Source: G942493375 sp942493375
Lineage (GTDB): Bacteria > Armatimonadota > UBA5829
DNA: 64,000 bases
NCBI GenBank assembly: GCA_942493375.1
Contig: OW818698.1
Span: 6,138,001-6,202,000, forward strand
Direction of reading: 5' to 3'
A program made the position numbers and the translations under genes. The notes under the pieces are model-generated. The model did no database searches and was not told the origin of the DNA. It was given only the letters and a program-made list of their open reading frames with translations. Shown here piece after piece: positions 16,216 to 26,100 of the stretch (its first letter is position 1; each line of letters opens with the position of its first letter).

Positions 16216-17433
16216 TCACTCCCACCGCAACGCTTCAATCGGGTCTAGTTTTGAGGCTTTTCTGGCTGGGAAGCTGCCGAAGAAGATTCCTACGAAGGCT
16301 GAGAAACCGAAGGCCAGGGTTACTGATGCTGGTGAGACAGTGGTACTCCAGCCTGATATTTTGGATATAATAAAGGCTGCCAGCATCCCCAATAGAGTTC
16401 CAACGGTGCCGCCAAGCAGTGACAATACTAATGACTCAACCAGGAACTGGAACTGTATGTCCCGTCTTCTGGCGCCAAGGGCCATACGGATTCCTATTTC
16501 TCTGGTGCGTTCGGTGACGGATACCAGCATGATGTTCATGATACCGATTCCACCGACCAGCAGGGATACGCTGGCGATACCTCCTAGCAGCATTGTGAAT
16601 ATACTGGCTGCCTGGTCTGCCATCGCCATTATGTCTGCCTGGTTGCGGATATCAAAGTCATCCTCTGCATCCGGAGCCAGCCGGTGTGATTTTCGGAGGA
16701 CATCACCAATTTCAATAACAGCCTGGTTCATCAGCTCCATTTTCTTTGCCTGGGCGCTGATTGAACGGACATATTGTAACCCAAATACCCTGCGCATAGC
16801 TGTAGTAACCGGAATAAATATCTGGTCGTCCGGGTCACCGAAGCTGCCTGCAGTTCCCTTAACAGCAGTAATCCCAATCACCTGGAACGGGATTCCCTTT
16901 ATTGTTACCATCTTGCCAATAGGGGTGACTTCACCAAAGAGGTTAGTGACAACCGTGGGTCCGAGGACTGCAACTTTGCGGGAAGATTTGACATCACTAT
17001 CAGAGAAGAAGCGTCCGTCCTGCACTTTATAGTTGCGGATACCCAGGTAGTCCGGGGTTGTCCCTAATATGGATGTGCTGGTGTTCTGGTTCTTATATTT
17101 TACCTGGGCATTACTCGATACTTCAGGTGCGGTTTTCTCTATGGACTCGCACGACTTGGATATTGCATCGACATCCTTTAGAGTGAGTGTCTGACTGCTT
17201 CCGAATCCACCCATTACTGCCCCGGTCCTCGACTGTCCTGACCTTATAATGAGCACATTGGTGCCCATCTGCTGGATGTTGCTCATCATCCTTTCACTCG
17301 CCCCTTTGGCGAGGGCAAGCATTGTAATGACTGCTGAAACACCTATGATGACGCCCAGCATAGTCAGTAGAGTACGCATCTTATTGGCCGCCAGACTCTC
17401 AAACGCGACCGCTATACTTTCCATCAGGCTCAT
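16216..17433 (-). CDS. MacB-like ABC transporter permease
   Basis: 405 residues with the type VII ABC (MacB/FtsX) layout. The first transmembrane segment is near residues 18-45 (MRTLLTMLGVIIGVSAVITM). A large periplasmic MacB_PCD domain follows (about 50-280, including ILGTTPDYLGIRNYKVQDGR). Three C-terminal membrane segments include GGIGIMNIMLVSVTERTREI and the EIGIRMALGARRRDI coupling motif. With the separate ATPase encoded just upstream (4-base overlap at 17430-17433), the MacA-like adaptor and the TolC-like channel, it forms a tripartite mechanotransmission pump. Such pumps export macrolides, peptides or lipids from the periplasm across the outer membrane. The fused ATPase of E. coli MacB is split here, as in many Gram-negative lineages. 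Confidence 0.9.
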   Translation of the reverse strand: MSLMESIAVAFESLAANKMRTLLTMLGVIIGVSAVITMLALAKGASERMMSNIQQMGTNVLIIRSGQSRTGAVMGGFGSSQTLTLKDVDAISKSCESIEKTAPEVSSNAQVKYKNQNTSTSILGTTPDYLGIRNYKVQDGRFFSDSDVKSSRKVAVLGPTVVTNLFGEVTPIGKMVTIKGIPFQVIGITAVKGTAGSFGDPDDQIFIPVTTAMRRVFGLQYVRSISAQAKKMELMNQAVIEIGDVLRKSHRLAPDAEDDFDIRNQADIMAMADQAASIFTMLLGGIASVSLLVGGIGIMNIMLVSVTERTREIGIRMALGARRRDIQFQFLVESLVLSLLGGTVGTLLGMLAAFIISKISGWSTTVSPASVTLAFGFSAFVGIFFGSFPARKASKLDPIEALRWE

Positions 17434-18158
17434 AGATCTTCCTCCACAGGGAGTCCTTCCAGCGCATCAACCGCCATTTTGGACTTCTCAATCCGTTGGT
17501 CAGCCACAATATGACCATCGCGAAAACGTATAATACGCTGAGCATGGCTGGCGATATCTTCTTCATGGGTTACAATTATCACTGTTTTGCCTTCGGCGTG
17601 GAGTTCCTGGAATATAGCCATTATCTCCTCGCTGTTGCGCGTATCCAGATTACCTGTCGGTTCATCTGCCAGAATAATCACAGGGTTGCTGACCAGTGCC
17701 CTGGCTATGGCTACCCTCTGCTGTTGTCCACCTGACAGCTCACTTGGTTTGTGATCAACTCTGTCTCCCAATCCAACCCTGTCAAGAGCCTTTCTAGCCC
17801 TCTCCTCGGCATGCTTTCCATCAGGATTGTACAGCATAGGCAGCATTACCTGACGAAGAGCACTTCGCCTGGGGATCAGATTGAATGTTTGAAAAACAAA
17901 CCCAATCTTGCGGTTGCGAATATCCGCCAGCTCATCTTCGTCCATACCTGCTACTTCGATATTATCCAGAGTATATGAGCCTTCACTGGTGCGGTCCAGG
18001 CAGCCGATGATATTCATAAATGTCGACTTGCCGGAGCCGGATGGCCCCATAATGGCAACGAACTCACCTTCGTTTATCGTCAGCGAAACACCCTTAAGAG
18101 CACGGACAGCGGCTTCGCCTGTCCCGTATGTTTTCCGCAGGTTTTCGACTACAATCAC
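17430..18158 (-). CDS. MacB/LolD-type ABC transporter ATPase
   Basis: A 242-residue nucleotide-binding protein. Walker A is GPSGSGKSTFMNI (about residues 38-50). The Q-loop region is FVFQTFNLIPRRSAL, the signature is LSGGQQQRVAIARAL, Walker B is VIILADEPTGNLD, and the switch His is in VIIVTHEED. The DEPTGNLD form and the N-terminal MIVVENLRKTYGTG are characteristic of the MacB/LolD/FtsE branch. The stop overlaps the start of the permease, so the two are translationally coupled. The C-terminal tail (KSKMAVDALEGLPVEEDL) is longer than in LolD. It energises the periplasmic pump rather than transporting substrate through the inner membrane. Confidence 0.93.
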   Translation of the reverse strand: MIVVENLRKTYGTGEAAVRALKGVSLTINEGEFVAIMGPSGSGKSTFMNIIGCLDRTSEGSYTLDNIEVAGMDEDELADIRNRKIGFVFQTFNLIPRRSALRQVMLPMLYNPDGKHAEERARKALDRVGLGDRVDHKPSELSGGQQQRVAIARALVSNPVIILADEPTGNLDTRNSEEIMAIFQELHAEGKTVIIVTHEEDIASHAQRIIRFRDGHIVADQRIEKSKMAVDALEGLPVEEDL

Positions 18159-18250
18159 TTTGATTTCCTCTCGCTGTGCACATTGTATATGTTAATAAAC
18201 CGAGTTGCAGGTTATGGAGGGCCTTTACTTCCAGTTATAACATTCTGTTT

Positions 18251-18279
18251 CGGGTGCGATTGCAAATCGCATCCGAGCG
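18251..18279. repeat. GCGATTGCAAATCGC palindrome (copy 2 of 3)
   Basis: CGGGTGCGATTGCAAATCGC followed by ATCCGAGCG, as at 2585-2612. It lies in the 166-bp gap between the adaptor gene and the ATPase gene, inside the apparent pump operon, where a hairpin could tune relative expression. Confidence 0.6.
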
Positions 18280-18324
18280 AAATAAGCTGGCCCCCCCAAC
18301 TTGGGGACTCAAGATGACAGTCTG

Positions 18325-20082
18325 TTAGAACATGCCAGGGCCGTGGCCTCCACCGCCACTTCGGCTTGCACCGCCGCCCGAACGAGCACCGCCTCCACCT
18401 GGCCTTCCACCGCCCATGCCAGGAGGTCCGCCACCACCCATCTGTGGGACAACAGGTGCGGTGTCGATGATTGCAGTAACAACAGTATCACCTTCCTGAA
18501 GACCTTCTATAATCTCGGTCTGGTCAGCTCCTATAATACCTGTTTTAACTTTGCGTGTAACTTGTTTGTCTCCCTGCATGATAGTAACAGTAGGCCCGGC
18601 ATCGGTCTCTTTGACTGCAGCGCTCGGGACCATTAGAGCCTGCTCTTTTTCATTGATGATGAAATCGCATGTCGCGTTCATTTCAGGTTTTAGTCGGCTG
18701 TCAGGATGAGCCACTTCAACAGTCACCGGAACTGTGGTGACATTCTGGGTTACAACGGCCTGTGGGGCGATCTTTGTAACTTTACCTGTAAACTGCTCAC
18801 CTGGAAATGCGTCTACAGTTACGACTACTCTCTGTCCCATCTGGACCTGAGCTATATCGGTTTCATCAATGTTTACAAGGGCCATCATACGGGTGGTGTC
18901 GGCTATATCGACTATGGCAACTCCGGAACCGCTGCCTGAGAAAGATGACTTACCTCCTGTGACAATTGAGCCCTCTTCTACATATTTCATAACCACGACA
19001 CCATCTCTGGGTGCGACTATAGTCGTGTAGCCAACTTGTGTTTGAGCATTCTTGACTGTTGCCGTAGACCGCTGTCTTGCAGCTTCAGCCTGGATTATAT
19101 CCTGCTCTTTGATTGGTGCCTGATATGCCCCGGCTTTGGCCGTAGACAGATTTGCCTGTGCTTGTTTATATGCTGCTTTAGCTGCCGCGTAGTCTTGTGA
19201 TTTCAATTCGATCTGGACGCTGTTTGCTTTGGCATTGTCGAGAGATGCTCTTGCCTGAGCAACCCTGGCTTCAGCGGACTTTAGGTCTTGGTCGCTCTCG
19301 CCCTGGACGGTATCCAGTTTGTTTTTTGCAGAAGCAAGCTGGGCTTGAGTCACTTCAGCTTGCTGCTCAGCTGCTTCCATTTGGCTTTTAGAAATAAACC
19401 CTTTTTCTAAAAGAGCCTGTTTACGTACCAAGTCGCTTTGAGCCTGGTCATGCGAGGCTTTGGCTTGATCATATGATGCCTTGGCTGAAGCCAGTTTTTG
19501 AGGAATAAGTGCGGTTTTTGTTTGGCTGAGGTTAGCCAGTGCTGAGTCCAGGTTGCTCTGAGCCTCACTAATACTTGCTTTGGTCAGGATAGGCTGCACT
19601 TTTGCTTGTTTTTGGGCTTGTAAAAGCCTCTGCCTGCTGGATTCCAACGCCTGCTGTGCCGCTTCTATGCTGGCAGCGGTCTGCTTGATCTGCATACCCA
19701 GACTCTGACGGCTCTGTTCCACTTTAGCATTAGAACTCCTCAGGTCAGCCATAGACTGTTGAAGGTTTGAAACCGAATCCGATGGGTCGATTTTAGCGAT
19801 CAATTGGCCAGCACGAACCCTGTCTCCTTCGTCTACAGCCAGCTTTACTATCTGCCCTCCGACGTTGGACTTAACCTGGACAGTTGTTACTGGCTGCAGG
19901 ACTCCATTGGCGGAAACGCTTGCAATAATCGGGCCTCTGGTAACTGTGGCTGTGCGGATAATGGGCTGATTGCCTTTGGGCCTGCCAAATTGATACCACA
20001 TAACTCCACCGATAATCACAAGGGCTATTATGGAATAGCGCATTATTGCTGACTTTTTTGATTTGCTTATTTTGCTTACCAT
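18325..20082 (-). CDS. MacA-like periplasmic adaptor with Gly-rich tail
   Basis: 585 residues, longer than typical MacA (about 370). An N-terminal membrane anchor (YSIIALVIIGGVMWYQFG) is followed by a lipoyl half-motif (GQIVKLAVDEGDRVRAGQLI). A long alpha-helical hairpin rich in Gln/Ala (about residues 110-340) contains several repeat-like segments such as QAKASHDQAQSDL. The second lipoyl half (VGYTTIVAPRDGVVVMKYVE), beta-barrel and membrane-proximal domains follow, ending near DTVVTAII. The last 40 residues are almost only Gly, Pro, Arg and Ser (QMGGGGPPGMGGGRPGGGGA). The long hairpin should reach further toward the outer-membrane channel. It is encoded between the TolC-like and ATPase genes, and the glycine tail is of unknown purpose. 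Confidence 0.88.
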   Translation of the reverse strand: MVSKISKSKKSAIMRYSIIALVIIGGVMWYQFGRPKGNQPIIRTATVTRGPIIASVSANGVLQPVTTVQVKSNVGGQIVKLAVDEGDRVRAGQLIAKIDPSDSVSNLQQSMADLRSSNAKVEQSRQSLGMQIKQTAASIEAAQQALESSRQRLLQAQKQAKVQPILTKASISEAQSNLDSALANLSQTKTALIPQKLASAKASYDQAKASHDQAQSDLVRKQALLEKGFISKSQMEAAEQQAEVTQAQLASAKNKLDTVQGESDQDLKSAEARVAQARASLDNAKANSVQIELKSQDYAAAKAAYKQAQANLSTAKAGAYQAPIKEQDIIQAEAARQRSTATVKNAQTQVGYTTIVAPRDGVVVMKYVEEGSIVTGGKSSFSGSGSGVAIVDIADTTRMMALVNIDETDIAQVQMGQRVVVTVDAFPGEQFTGKVTKIAPQAVVTQNVTTVPVTVEVAHPDSRLKPEMNATCDFIINEKEQALMVPSAAVKETDAGPTVTIMQGDKQVTRKVKTGIIGADQTEIIEGLQEGDTVVTAIIDTAPVVPQMGGGGPPGMGGGRPGGGGARSGGGASRSGGGGHGPGMF

Positions 20083-20091
20083 CTTGAGCTC

Positions 20092-21366
20092 CTATTTACC
20101 CAATGCATATTCCAGCTGAGCAACGGCAATATAATAATCGTATCTGGCCTGCACCAGACTACTTTGGGCTGATACTAATTGGGCTTCGGCATTCAACATG
20201 TCCAGAGTTATAGCGAGTCCCTGTCCGTACTTTTCAATCTGAACATCCAGGTTCTTGCGGGATGCATCATAACTGGATTGAGCTGCCCTGATCCGGTCTT
20301 TCGCGTCATTTACGCCAAGCACAGCATCTTCAACCTGTGCATGTATTTGACGTGTCAGCTCATTGACTTGCTCCTGGGAGTTTGCCTGTGTAGCTTTGGC
20401 TTCGTCGAGGGCTGCGCGGTTTGCTCCACCATCGAATGCATCAAAGACTATACTGCCCACTATCTGTCCACCTGTCTGTGAAAACCCACCAGAGAGGCTT
20501 TTGGAATATCCCCCGGTGATTACAGGTCTGGGATATATAGAAATCCTAGCCGTTTTAACCGAGGTTTTAGCAGCGCCAACGCTAGCTTGAGCCTGCTGCA
20601 GGTCGGGACGGGATTTAATTGCTGTATCGAGTAGAGTGTTTGTAGGTTCCAGATCGGATAGAGGCGCGTCCTGAACAGCTTGAATGTCAAACTCAGCTTT
20701 TGGTGCAAGACCCATAGCGCTCTGGAGCTTAATCAGGGAGGTTCGTACATTTCTGCGAGCTGAGAGCAGGTCAACCTGTGCACTTGCTAACTGGGCTTCG
20801 ACTGGGAGGACATCGACTTGTGCTGCATCGCCAAGTTTAGCCCTGGATTCTATCTGACTTCGCAGTTCTTCATTATATTTTACGTTGGCCTCTGAAACTT
20901 CCGCCAGTCGTTTGGAACGAAGAACTGTGTAATAACTCTGAGTTACATCAAATGTTACAGTCTGGAGAGTGCGGTCAAGTGCATGGAGTCTTAGCTGCAC
21001 ACCATACCTGGCGCCTTCAACACTGGCTTCTCTAAGTCCACCATCGTAGATGTTCTGGTCAATCGAGATAGCTGTGCCTGTTGTACTGCGGCTTAAAACT
21101 CCTTCATCTCCAATGGCGAATGTATTGTTCTGAATGGAGACTTGTGGAAGATACGCGGAATTCTTCTGTGTCAAGTTCTTTTTTGCAATTATAATGTTGT
21201 TGCCGGCGGTTATTACATCGGTTTGGCCCTTTCGGGCGATTTCTATGCATTGTGCTAGTGAAAGCGGCTCTGCTTTTACGGTTTCTTGAGCAGTGACGCA
21301 AATACTGGAAAACACAACAGCAACAGCGACGACAGCACTCAACATCAGTTTTGGTTTCTTGAACAT
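20092..21366 (-). CDS. TolC-family outer-membrane efflux protein
   Basis: 424 residues with a signal peptide (LMLSAVVAVAVVFSSICVTA) and the two internally duplicated OEP halves of TolC-like proteins. The first half starts PLSLAQCIEIARKGQTDVITA; the second includes SRPDLQQAQASVGAAKTSV and ends QARYDYYIAVAQLEYALGK. The long helices (RIHAQVEDAVLGVNDAKDRI type) form the periplasmic tunnel, and short strand pairs form the outer-membrane barrel. It is slightly shorter than E. coli TolC because it lacks the C-terminal extension. Its stop lies 9 bases before the adaptor start, so they are co-transcribed. It gives the MacAB-like pump its exit duct. Confidence 0.9.
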   Translation of the reverse strand: MFKKPKLMLSAVVAVAVVFSSICVTAQETVKAEPLSLAQCIEIARKGQTDVITAGNNIIIAKKNLTQKNSAYLPQVSIQNNTFAIGDEGVLSRSTTGTAISIDQNIYDGGLREASVEGARYGVQLRLHALDRTLQTVTFDVTQSYYTVLRSKRLAEVSEANVKYNEELRSQIESRAKLGDAAQVDVLPVEAQLASAQVDLLSARRNVRTSLIKLQSAMGLAPKAEFDIQAVQDAPLSDLEPTNTLLDTAIKSRPDLQQAQASVGAAKTSVKTARISIYPRPVITGGYSKSLSGGFSQTGGQIVGSIVFDAFDGGANRAALDEAKATQANSQEQVNELTRQIHAQVEDAVLGVNDAKDRIRAAQSSYDASRKNLDVQIEKYGQGLAITLDMLNAEAQLVSAQSSLVQARYDYYIAVAQLEYALGK

Positions 21367-21513
21367 ATTGATTCTCCTTAGGATACTGTAAATCTGTAGG
21401 TAAATATCAACTGCTTCTCCTGTGTATATGCAGGGAGCAGGTCTGTGATTGTCTGTTGATCAAGTTTTAAGCGCTATCTATTGTCCCCAGCGTGACTCTG
21501 TTTGAATCAGCTG

Positions 21514-21969
21514 TCAACTTCCCGGATTGTCTTTCGCAGCGAATGCTCCACGTATCAGGTCCATTGCCAATGTTATTACTGCACGTTCACTGGCGGTAAA
21601 AGATGTCAATTTATCAGCCATAATCCGTATTGTTATGTTCTCAACTTCGTCCATTGCAGTTTTACCCTCTTTAGTGACAGCCAGGACTAGTTTGCGTCTG
21701 TCTTCAACATCAGCCTTTCTTACAACATAACCACGCTCAACCAGGGATTCTATCATTCTGGAGGCTGATGATAGTGTCGTTCCAAGTCGTTCCGACACAT
21801 CTGAGAGTGATGGCATCTGAGAATCCAGTATTATGCTCATCGACCTGAACTGTTGTACAGACAGGAATACACCGGAATTCTTGTCCATCTCTGTATGGAT
21901 GTTGCGCATGATCAGGTGAACAGTATCCATGATATGAGCGGCACAATTTCTTTTATCGTCTTCAGGCAT
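21514..21969 (-). CDS. MarR-family transcriptional regulator
   Basis: 151 residues with a winged helix-turn-helix core: QMPSLSDVSERLGTTLSSAS (recognition helices, about residues 50-70), then MIESLVERGYVVRKADVEDR. RRKLVLAVTKEG is the wing, including the conserved DxRR element. The flanking helices form the dimer interface and the ligand pocket. As first gene of the pump operon, with a palindromic site over its own promoter, it most likely represses efflux until a phenolic, antibiotic or other ligand releases it. AGGAGAA lies just upstream of the ATG. Ligand identity cannot be read from the sequence. Confidence 0.92.
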   Translation of the reverse strand: MPEDDKRNCAAHIMDTVHLIMRNIHTEMDKNSGVFLSVQQFRSMSIILDSQMPSLSDVSERLGTTLSSASRMIESLVERGYVVRKADVEDRRKLVLAVTKEGKTAMDEVENITIRIMADKLTSFTASERAVITLAMDLIRGAFAAKDNPGS

Positions 21970-21986
21970 TGGGTTCTCCTAATAAT

Positions 21987-22001
21987 ATTGCGTTATGCAA
22001 T
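21987..22001. promoter_or_regulatory. Probable MarR operator
   Basis: ATTGCGTTATGCAAT is a palindrome with 5-base arms, and a further half-site ATGCAAT lies at 22011-22017. It is placed between the predicted transcription start and the marR start codon, so dimer binding would block RNA polymerase. This is the usual autorepression geometry of MarR regulators. Confidence 0.65.
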
Positions 22002-22015
22002 AGTTGTGTAATGCA

Positions 22016-22045
22016 ATTATAACATGCTGCAACAGTCGAAAGCAA
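22016..22045 (-). promoter_or_regulatory. Promoter of the MarR-efflux operon
   Basis: On the minus strand a TTGCTT -35 box (22040-22045) is separated by 18 bases from a perfect TATAAT -10 box (22016-22021). Transcription would begin near 22009, within the two ATTGCAT-type half-sites, so repressor and polymerase compete. Confidence 0.65.
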
Positions 22046-22167
22046 TAGTGAAATAACTTGCAAAATGATAATTATTAGTAAAGGTTGTCCGTTTCACTGC
22101 CGATACTATTAATGAGAATATACTAACGCGCGACAAGTATTTCCAGAACCTATACAGGAGGAAGACA

Positions 22168-22674
22168 ATGAGTATAAGTAGTATTTCCGACAATTCAGTA
22201 CTCTCTAGATACAACATTAACGTAAACAGCACAAACTCCGTAAGTTCCGTTTCTGCCACTGAGACGGATACCGGTAGTGCAGCAGGTATCGCCGGGCTTC
22301 AAGCGATGAGTGTTGACTCTGCAAGCATCTCAAAACCAGGTGACCTTATGGCCAAGCTGCAGAAACTCAAAGAGACAGACCCCGAAAAGTTCAAAGAGGT
22401 CTGTACCAGCATTGCAGAAAAACTCAATTCTGCAGCGGAATCATCTGGAGACTCAAAGCTCTCAGAGTTGGCTGACAAGTTCACTGACGTAGCTAACGGT
22501 GGTGATATATCGCAACTTGCTCCACCAAAACCACCTCAGAAACCCATGGAGAGCGGCTATAGCCAGGACAACCAGTCATCTATAGCTAATATGGGACAAA
22601 ACGGCGGTAAAAACGGCATGAAAGAGATCATGGACAGCATTTTTGCTGAAGTCGACGAAGCCCTGGCTGCCTGA
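22168..22674 (+). CDS. Hypothetical 168-residue protein
   Basis: A very strong ribosome site (ACAGGAGGAAGACA) precedes the ATG. There is no signal peptide or membrane segment. Residues 1-55 are Ser/Asn/Val-rich low complexity. Residues 62-115 form an amphipathic helical block (LMAKLQKLKETDPEKFKEVC, SIAEKLNSAAESSGDSKLSE, ADKFTDVANGGD). This DPEKFKEV...IAEKLNSAA layout recurs in uncharacterised proteins of several environmental bacteria, but I know of no function. A Pro/Gln linker (PPKPPQKPME) and a short acidic C-terminal helix follow. It is transcribed divergently from the pump operon and sits within 150 bases of the MarR promoter, so the regulator might also affect it. Confidence 0.7.
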   Translation: MSISSISDNSVLSRYNINVNSTNSVSSVSATETDTGSAAGIAGLQAMSVDSASISKPGDLMAKLQKLKETDPEKFKEVCTSIAEKLNSAAESSGDSKLSELADKFTDVANGGDISQLAPPKPPQKPMESGYSQDNQSSIANMGQNGGKNGMKEIMDSIFAEVDEALAA

Positions 22675-23111
22675 TCCATTCATTTACCAAACATCACTTT
22701 GTTCGGCGGTATGGGTAATATAAATACCTCGGACTAATGCCAACAGTAACCACTATCGTTTCACCTGTAAGCCGCTTCATAGGGTCGGATAGAACACCAT
22801 CCGGCCCACTAGATATTATCCCAGTATTTCACTCAGCTTTATAGACGTTCTATTTGATCTTCAGTTTCATACGAAATATCAACTATGTATATGCGTCATC
22901 TGTCATCGTTAAGAACCGTGTCATCCTGAAGTAGTGTGTCATCCTGAAGTACTTTGTCATCCTGAAGTACTTTGTCATCCTGAAGTATGAAGGATCTGCT
23001 TTTTGGATTATTCAAACTGAGTAGTCTGATAGCATACCAACAGCAGATCCTTCATACTTCAGGATGACAAAGTTGCCAATTATGACAAAGTATTTCAGGA
23101 TGACACGTTTT
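22675..23111. other. 437-bp gap dominated by an expanded family C repeat
   Basis: The first 230 bases show no feature I recognise. From about 22916 come four successive TGTCATCCTGAAGTA-type units, then the complete family C palindrome, then further TGACAAAGT-spaced copies of the right arm up to 23106. This suggests amplification of an arm end. Confidence 0.65.
22916..23106. repeat. Family C palindrome with multiplied arm ends
   Basis: The left arm GTCATCCTGAAGTATGAAGG (ending ATCTGCTTTTTG) pairs with CAGATCCTTCATACTTCAGG at right. Three extra TGTCATCCTGAAGTA units precede the left arm, and a degenerate TATTTCAGGATGACA unit follows the right one. Other family C copies are at 35339-35415, 42313-42383, 43546-43634, 44971-45040, 50697-50776, 53473-53586 and 61222-61316. 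Confidence 0.85.
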
Positions 23112-26100
23112 CTATTTCTTCTCAATCACCATAAGTCTGGAGTAAAGTGCCGGGACTGTAGTAGTCAGTTTACCGTTATCCACGGTTGAGTCCTCGTCTA
23201 CCCAGGCGTCTGTGACTTTAGACCCCAGCTTTTTGAATGCACTCAGGTCCAGGGTTACCGTCTGCGGAGTGTCGTTCATGTAATTGGATATTACTACTAC
23301 CAGGACTTTAGGAGTCTCATAGTAGCTGGTGTTGATAAGAGAGTTGTCTTTCGGAATGCGTTTGTCTGAAATATAGTAGGGGACAAAGGTGTCCGCTGAC
23401 AGGTTGTATTTGTCATAAAGAGCCCACATCCGTTTGCTCTTGTCCAGCCAGTCCTTGCCTCCACCAATCAGAAGTCGCACATAAGCATCCACCAGCAGGC
23501 TCTGTGCCCAGCATATTCTGATGTCAGGTTCAGGACGACGCAGCATATCGCAAGGGACTCCATAGAGTTTACCATTCATCATAACCCTCAGGGATTCCTG
23601 GTTAGTGCGGGCGTATCTGGGTTCAAACAGATGAGCAGCTTCTCCTGTCCAATATGCTGAGATAAGTCCCATTATCGGGGGCACCGGCCCGCTCATGTGA
23701 TGGTCGATAATAAAGCCGGGGTCTTTCTTTATTCCTTCTGAATAGATTATCTCACCCATCCGTCGCTTATTGAGCACATCAAGCGTAAAAATCGTCCGAC
23801 CATATGGGTCAACTACCCCACACCCGTGTTTGCGGTTTGCACAGCCTCCTGCAAGCAGAGTGCCATCGAAATACACCCCGTTCAAGTCGTAGCGTTTCAC
23901 AGCTTCATTCAGTCCGGTAACAAAATGGTCACCCCATATGGAGTTGTAACAAACGTTATATGCTCGCTGATCAGCATCTCCCTGCCTGTAGAAGTAATAC
24001 GGGTTGAAACCATCGTTCGGATAACCGTTGGGCTCGCTCATTACAATGTCGTGATACAGTGCAAACTCCGGGATCTTGTTGGATATCAGGAATCCAAAGT
24101 AGAAGATTGTCTTGATGCCCTTTTCATGCGAAGCAGCAGTATACTTTTTCAGATGAGGTTCGTTGCATCCACCCTTCCAGTAGTTCTCAAACTCCGTCCA
24201 GTTTTCATGGCAGTATTCGATAGTCGCGCCTGCATCTTTCAATTCGTCGAAGAAGTTGACCATTTTCCCTGTAGCCGGATCTTTGTGCTTCTCATAAGCT
24301 GTCGGCCAGAAGCAACTGTCCACGCGGTAGTATTTGTGAAAATTGTTAGGATATGAACGAATAGGAAATGGCTCTATGCCGAATGCGAACTTGATCTTAC
24401 GGGTCTTCCAGCGGGTCTTGCCATCGCTGATATGCATCGTCATCTCAGCTTTTCCGTTGCCACGGTTCAGTAGTGTGTATGTATGGTCGTAGTTAGATAA
24501 ATTCCACCCGACAGGTCCTTCGCTGCAGAAACCTACACCCCTGAATTTCTGGTCTGTATCGGTTGCAAGATATGCGTATGGGCTTAGAGGGATATCAACT
24601 GACTCCCCATCGTTCATGACTCGTCCGTAAGGCAGGTATTTCTTGTCATAACCAGGGCCTTTCATATCAGTTGGAGCACCGATATCTGTGATTTTGGCTT
24701 TAGCGAATAATTCGTCGTAAAGGACCGAATCGTGACCCATCAGGACATCTTTATCCAGTTTGAGTGGGGCGACTATATCAAGCGGACCATACCCAAATTC
24801 CTTGGCAGATTCAAGGGTAACATTGTACCAAACAAAGCCGTCATACCGGTGGTCTGCTGTAATAGTCAGTGTCTTGTCGCCCACTTTTCTTGTCATCACA
24901 GCCATGAACTGATTCTTGTTCTGCTTGATGATCTTCATTTTACCGGTAAGAGGGATATCCTGCCCGTCGAATCTAATAGAGATCGGACGGTCGAGGACCT
25001 GGAAGTTATTTACTGTTATTTGCCGGGGCAGGATACTGCCATTCAGGTCGTATGTAGTCAAGGCAGCCTTTATATTGCGGCCATCGAACTTGACGGGTTT
25101 GTAATAGCGGGAGACATCGATATTGGCTACATCGTATTTTATCTTTTCAGGCTGAAATGTGTAGACCTTGTTGGTAATCTTTGCGAACACACTGCCGTTT
25201 GCTTTAACGAATGTGTAGTCAAACTTGTGGTCCCCGGTTTTCCACTTGCGCATATCTATCTTGTGTTTTGGAAGATCAACCATCTTAGCGTCGATCAGTT
25301 TCTTTCCGTCTACTGAAAGAGATACACGGTCAACCAGGCTGGCTAACACATTAGCATTCAATATACGGACTGTGAAAGTGGCTGGATCAAGGGCTTTGAT
25401 GTCAGGAACAGGCAATACGCCGTTTTTGATTTCGGATTTATATTCAACGATTCCCTTGACCCCGAGATCGACCTGTGTCAGCTTGGTCATACCCAGTGTT
25501 GCTTTACGGGTTATGCTCTTTGATCCTCCAGCCGGGATGACAACTCTGGCTTCGGGAGTGTCGATTGATACATCGCTGGTTGTCGGATTCTTAAGCGTGT
25601 AGTCAGCAGACAGTGTCCCTTTGCCGGTGGCATCATAGGTTAGGCCGCTCAGTCTGGCATTCTCTGCATATGGTAGAGTATTCGACAGCGTCCAGTTGCC
25701 GAATAGGGACAGATCAAAGAAGCTCAGCGGAACATCCAACCATGTAATGTAAGATGTATTGCCGGGTTCGTTACTCATTGTGGCTACCCGACCACGGATT
25801 GTATTCCCCTTTGCCAGATTAAAACCCATGTCTGAGAATGGTATGCTGATATCTACCTGCCAGTCGGTAGGGTTGATCTTAACAGAATACACCGGGTGTC
25901 CGGTCCAGCCCAGGTCCCTGTTCATAAGCGCCGTACCGTTTTCATCGTACAACTGCCCAACTGCGTTCACCATGTAATGGAAGAACTGCCCGCTGCCGTA
26001 GGGCTGCAGCATCACTTCCACCATGTCATTGTCCCATAGTTGTCCATCACGCTCATTAATGCCTGTAGGCTTGTATTTGGATTTAATAGGAATAGTGAAG

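Noticed and set aside
16340..17032. 230-residue open frame antisense to the MacB-like permease
   Set aside because: It lies entirely within a well-supported gene in the opposite strand and its translation has no recognisable motif or ribosome site.
22916..23106. CRISPR array
   Set aside because: The repeated TGTCATCCTGAAGTA units are 18-19 bases apart with no unique spacers of 25-40 bases and no cas genes; it is an expanded palindrome.
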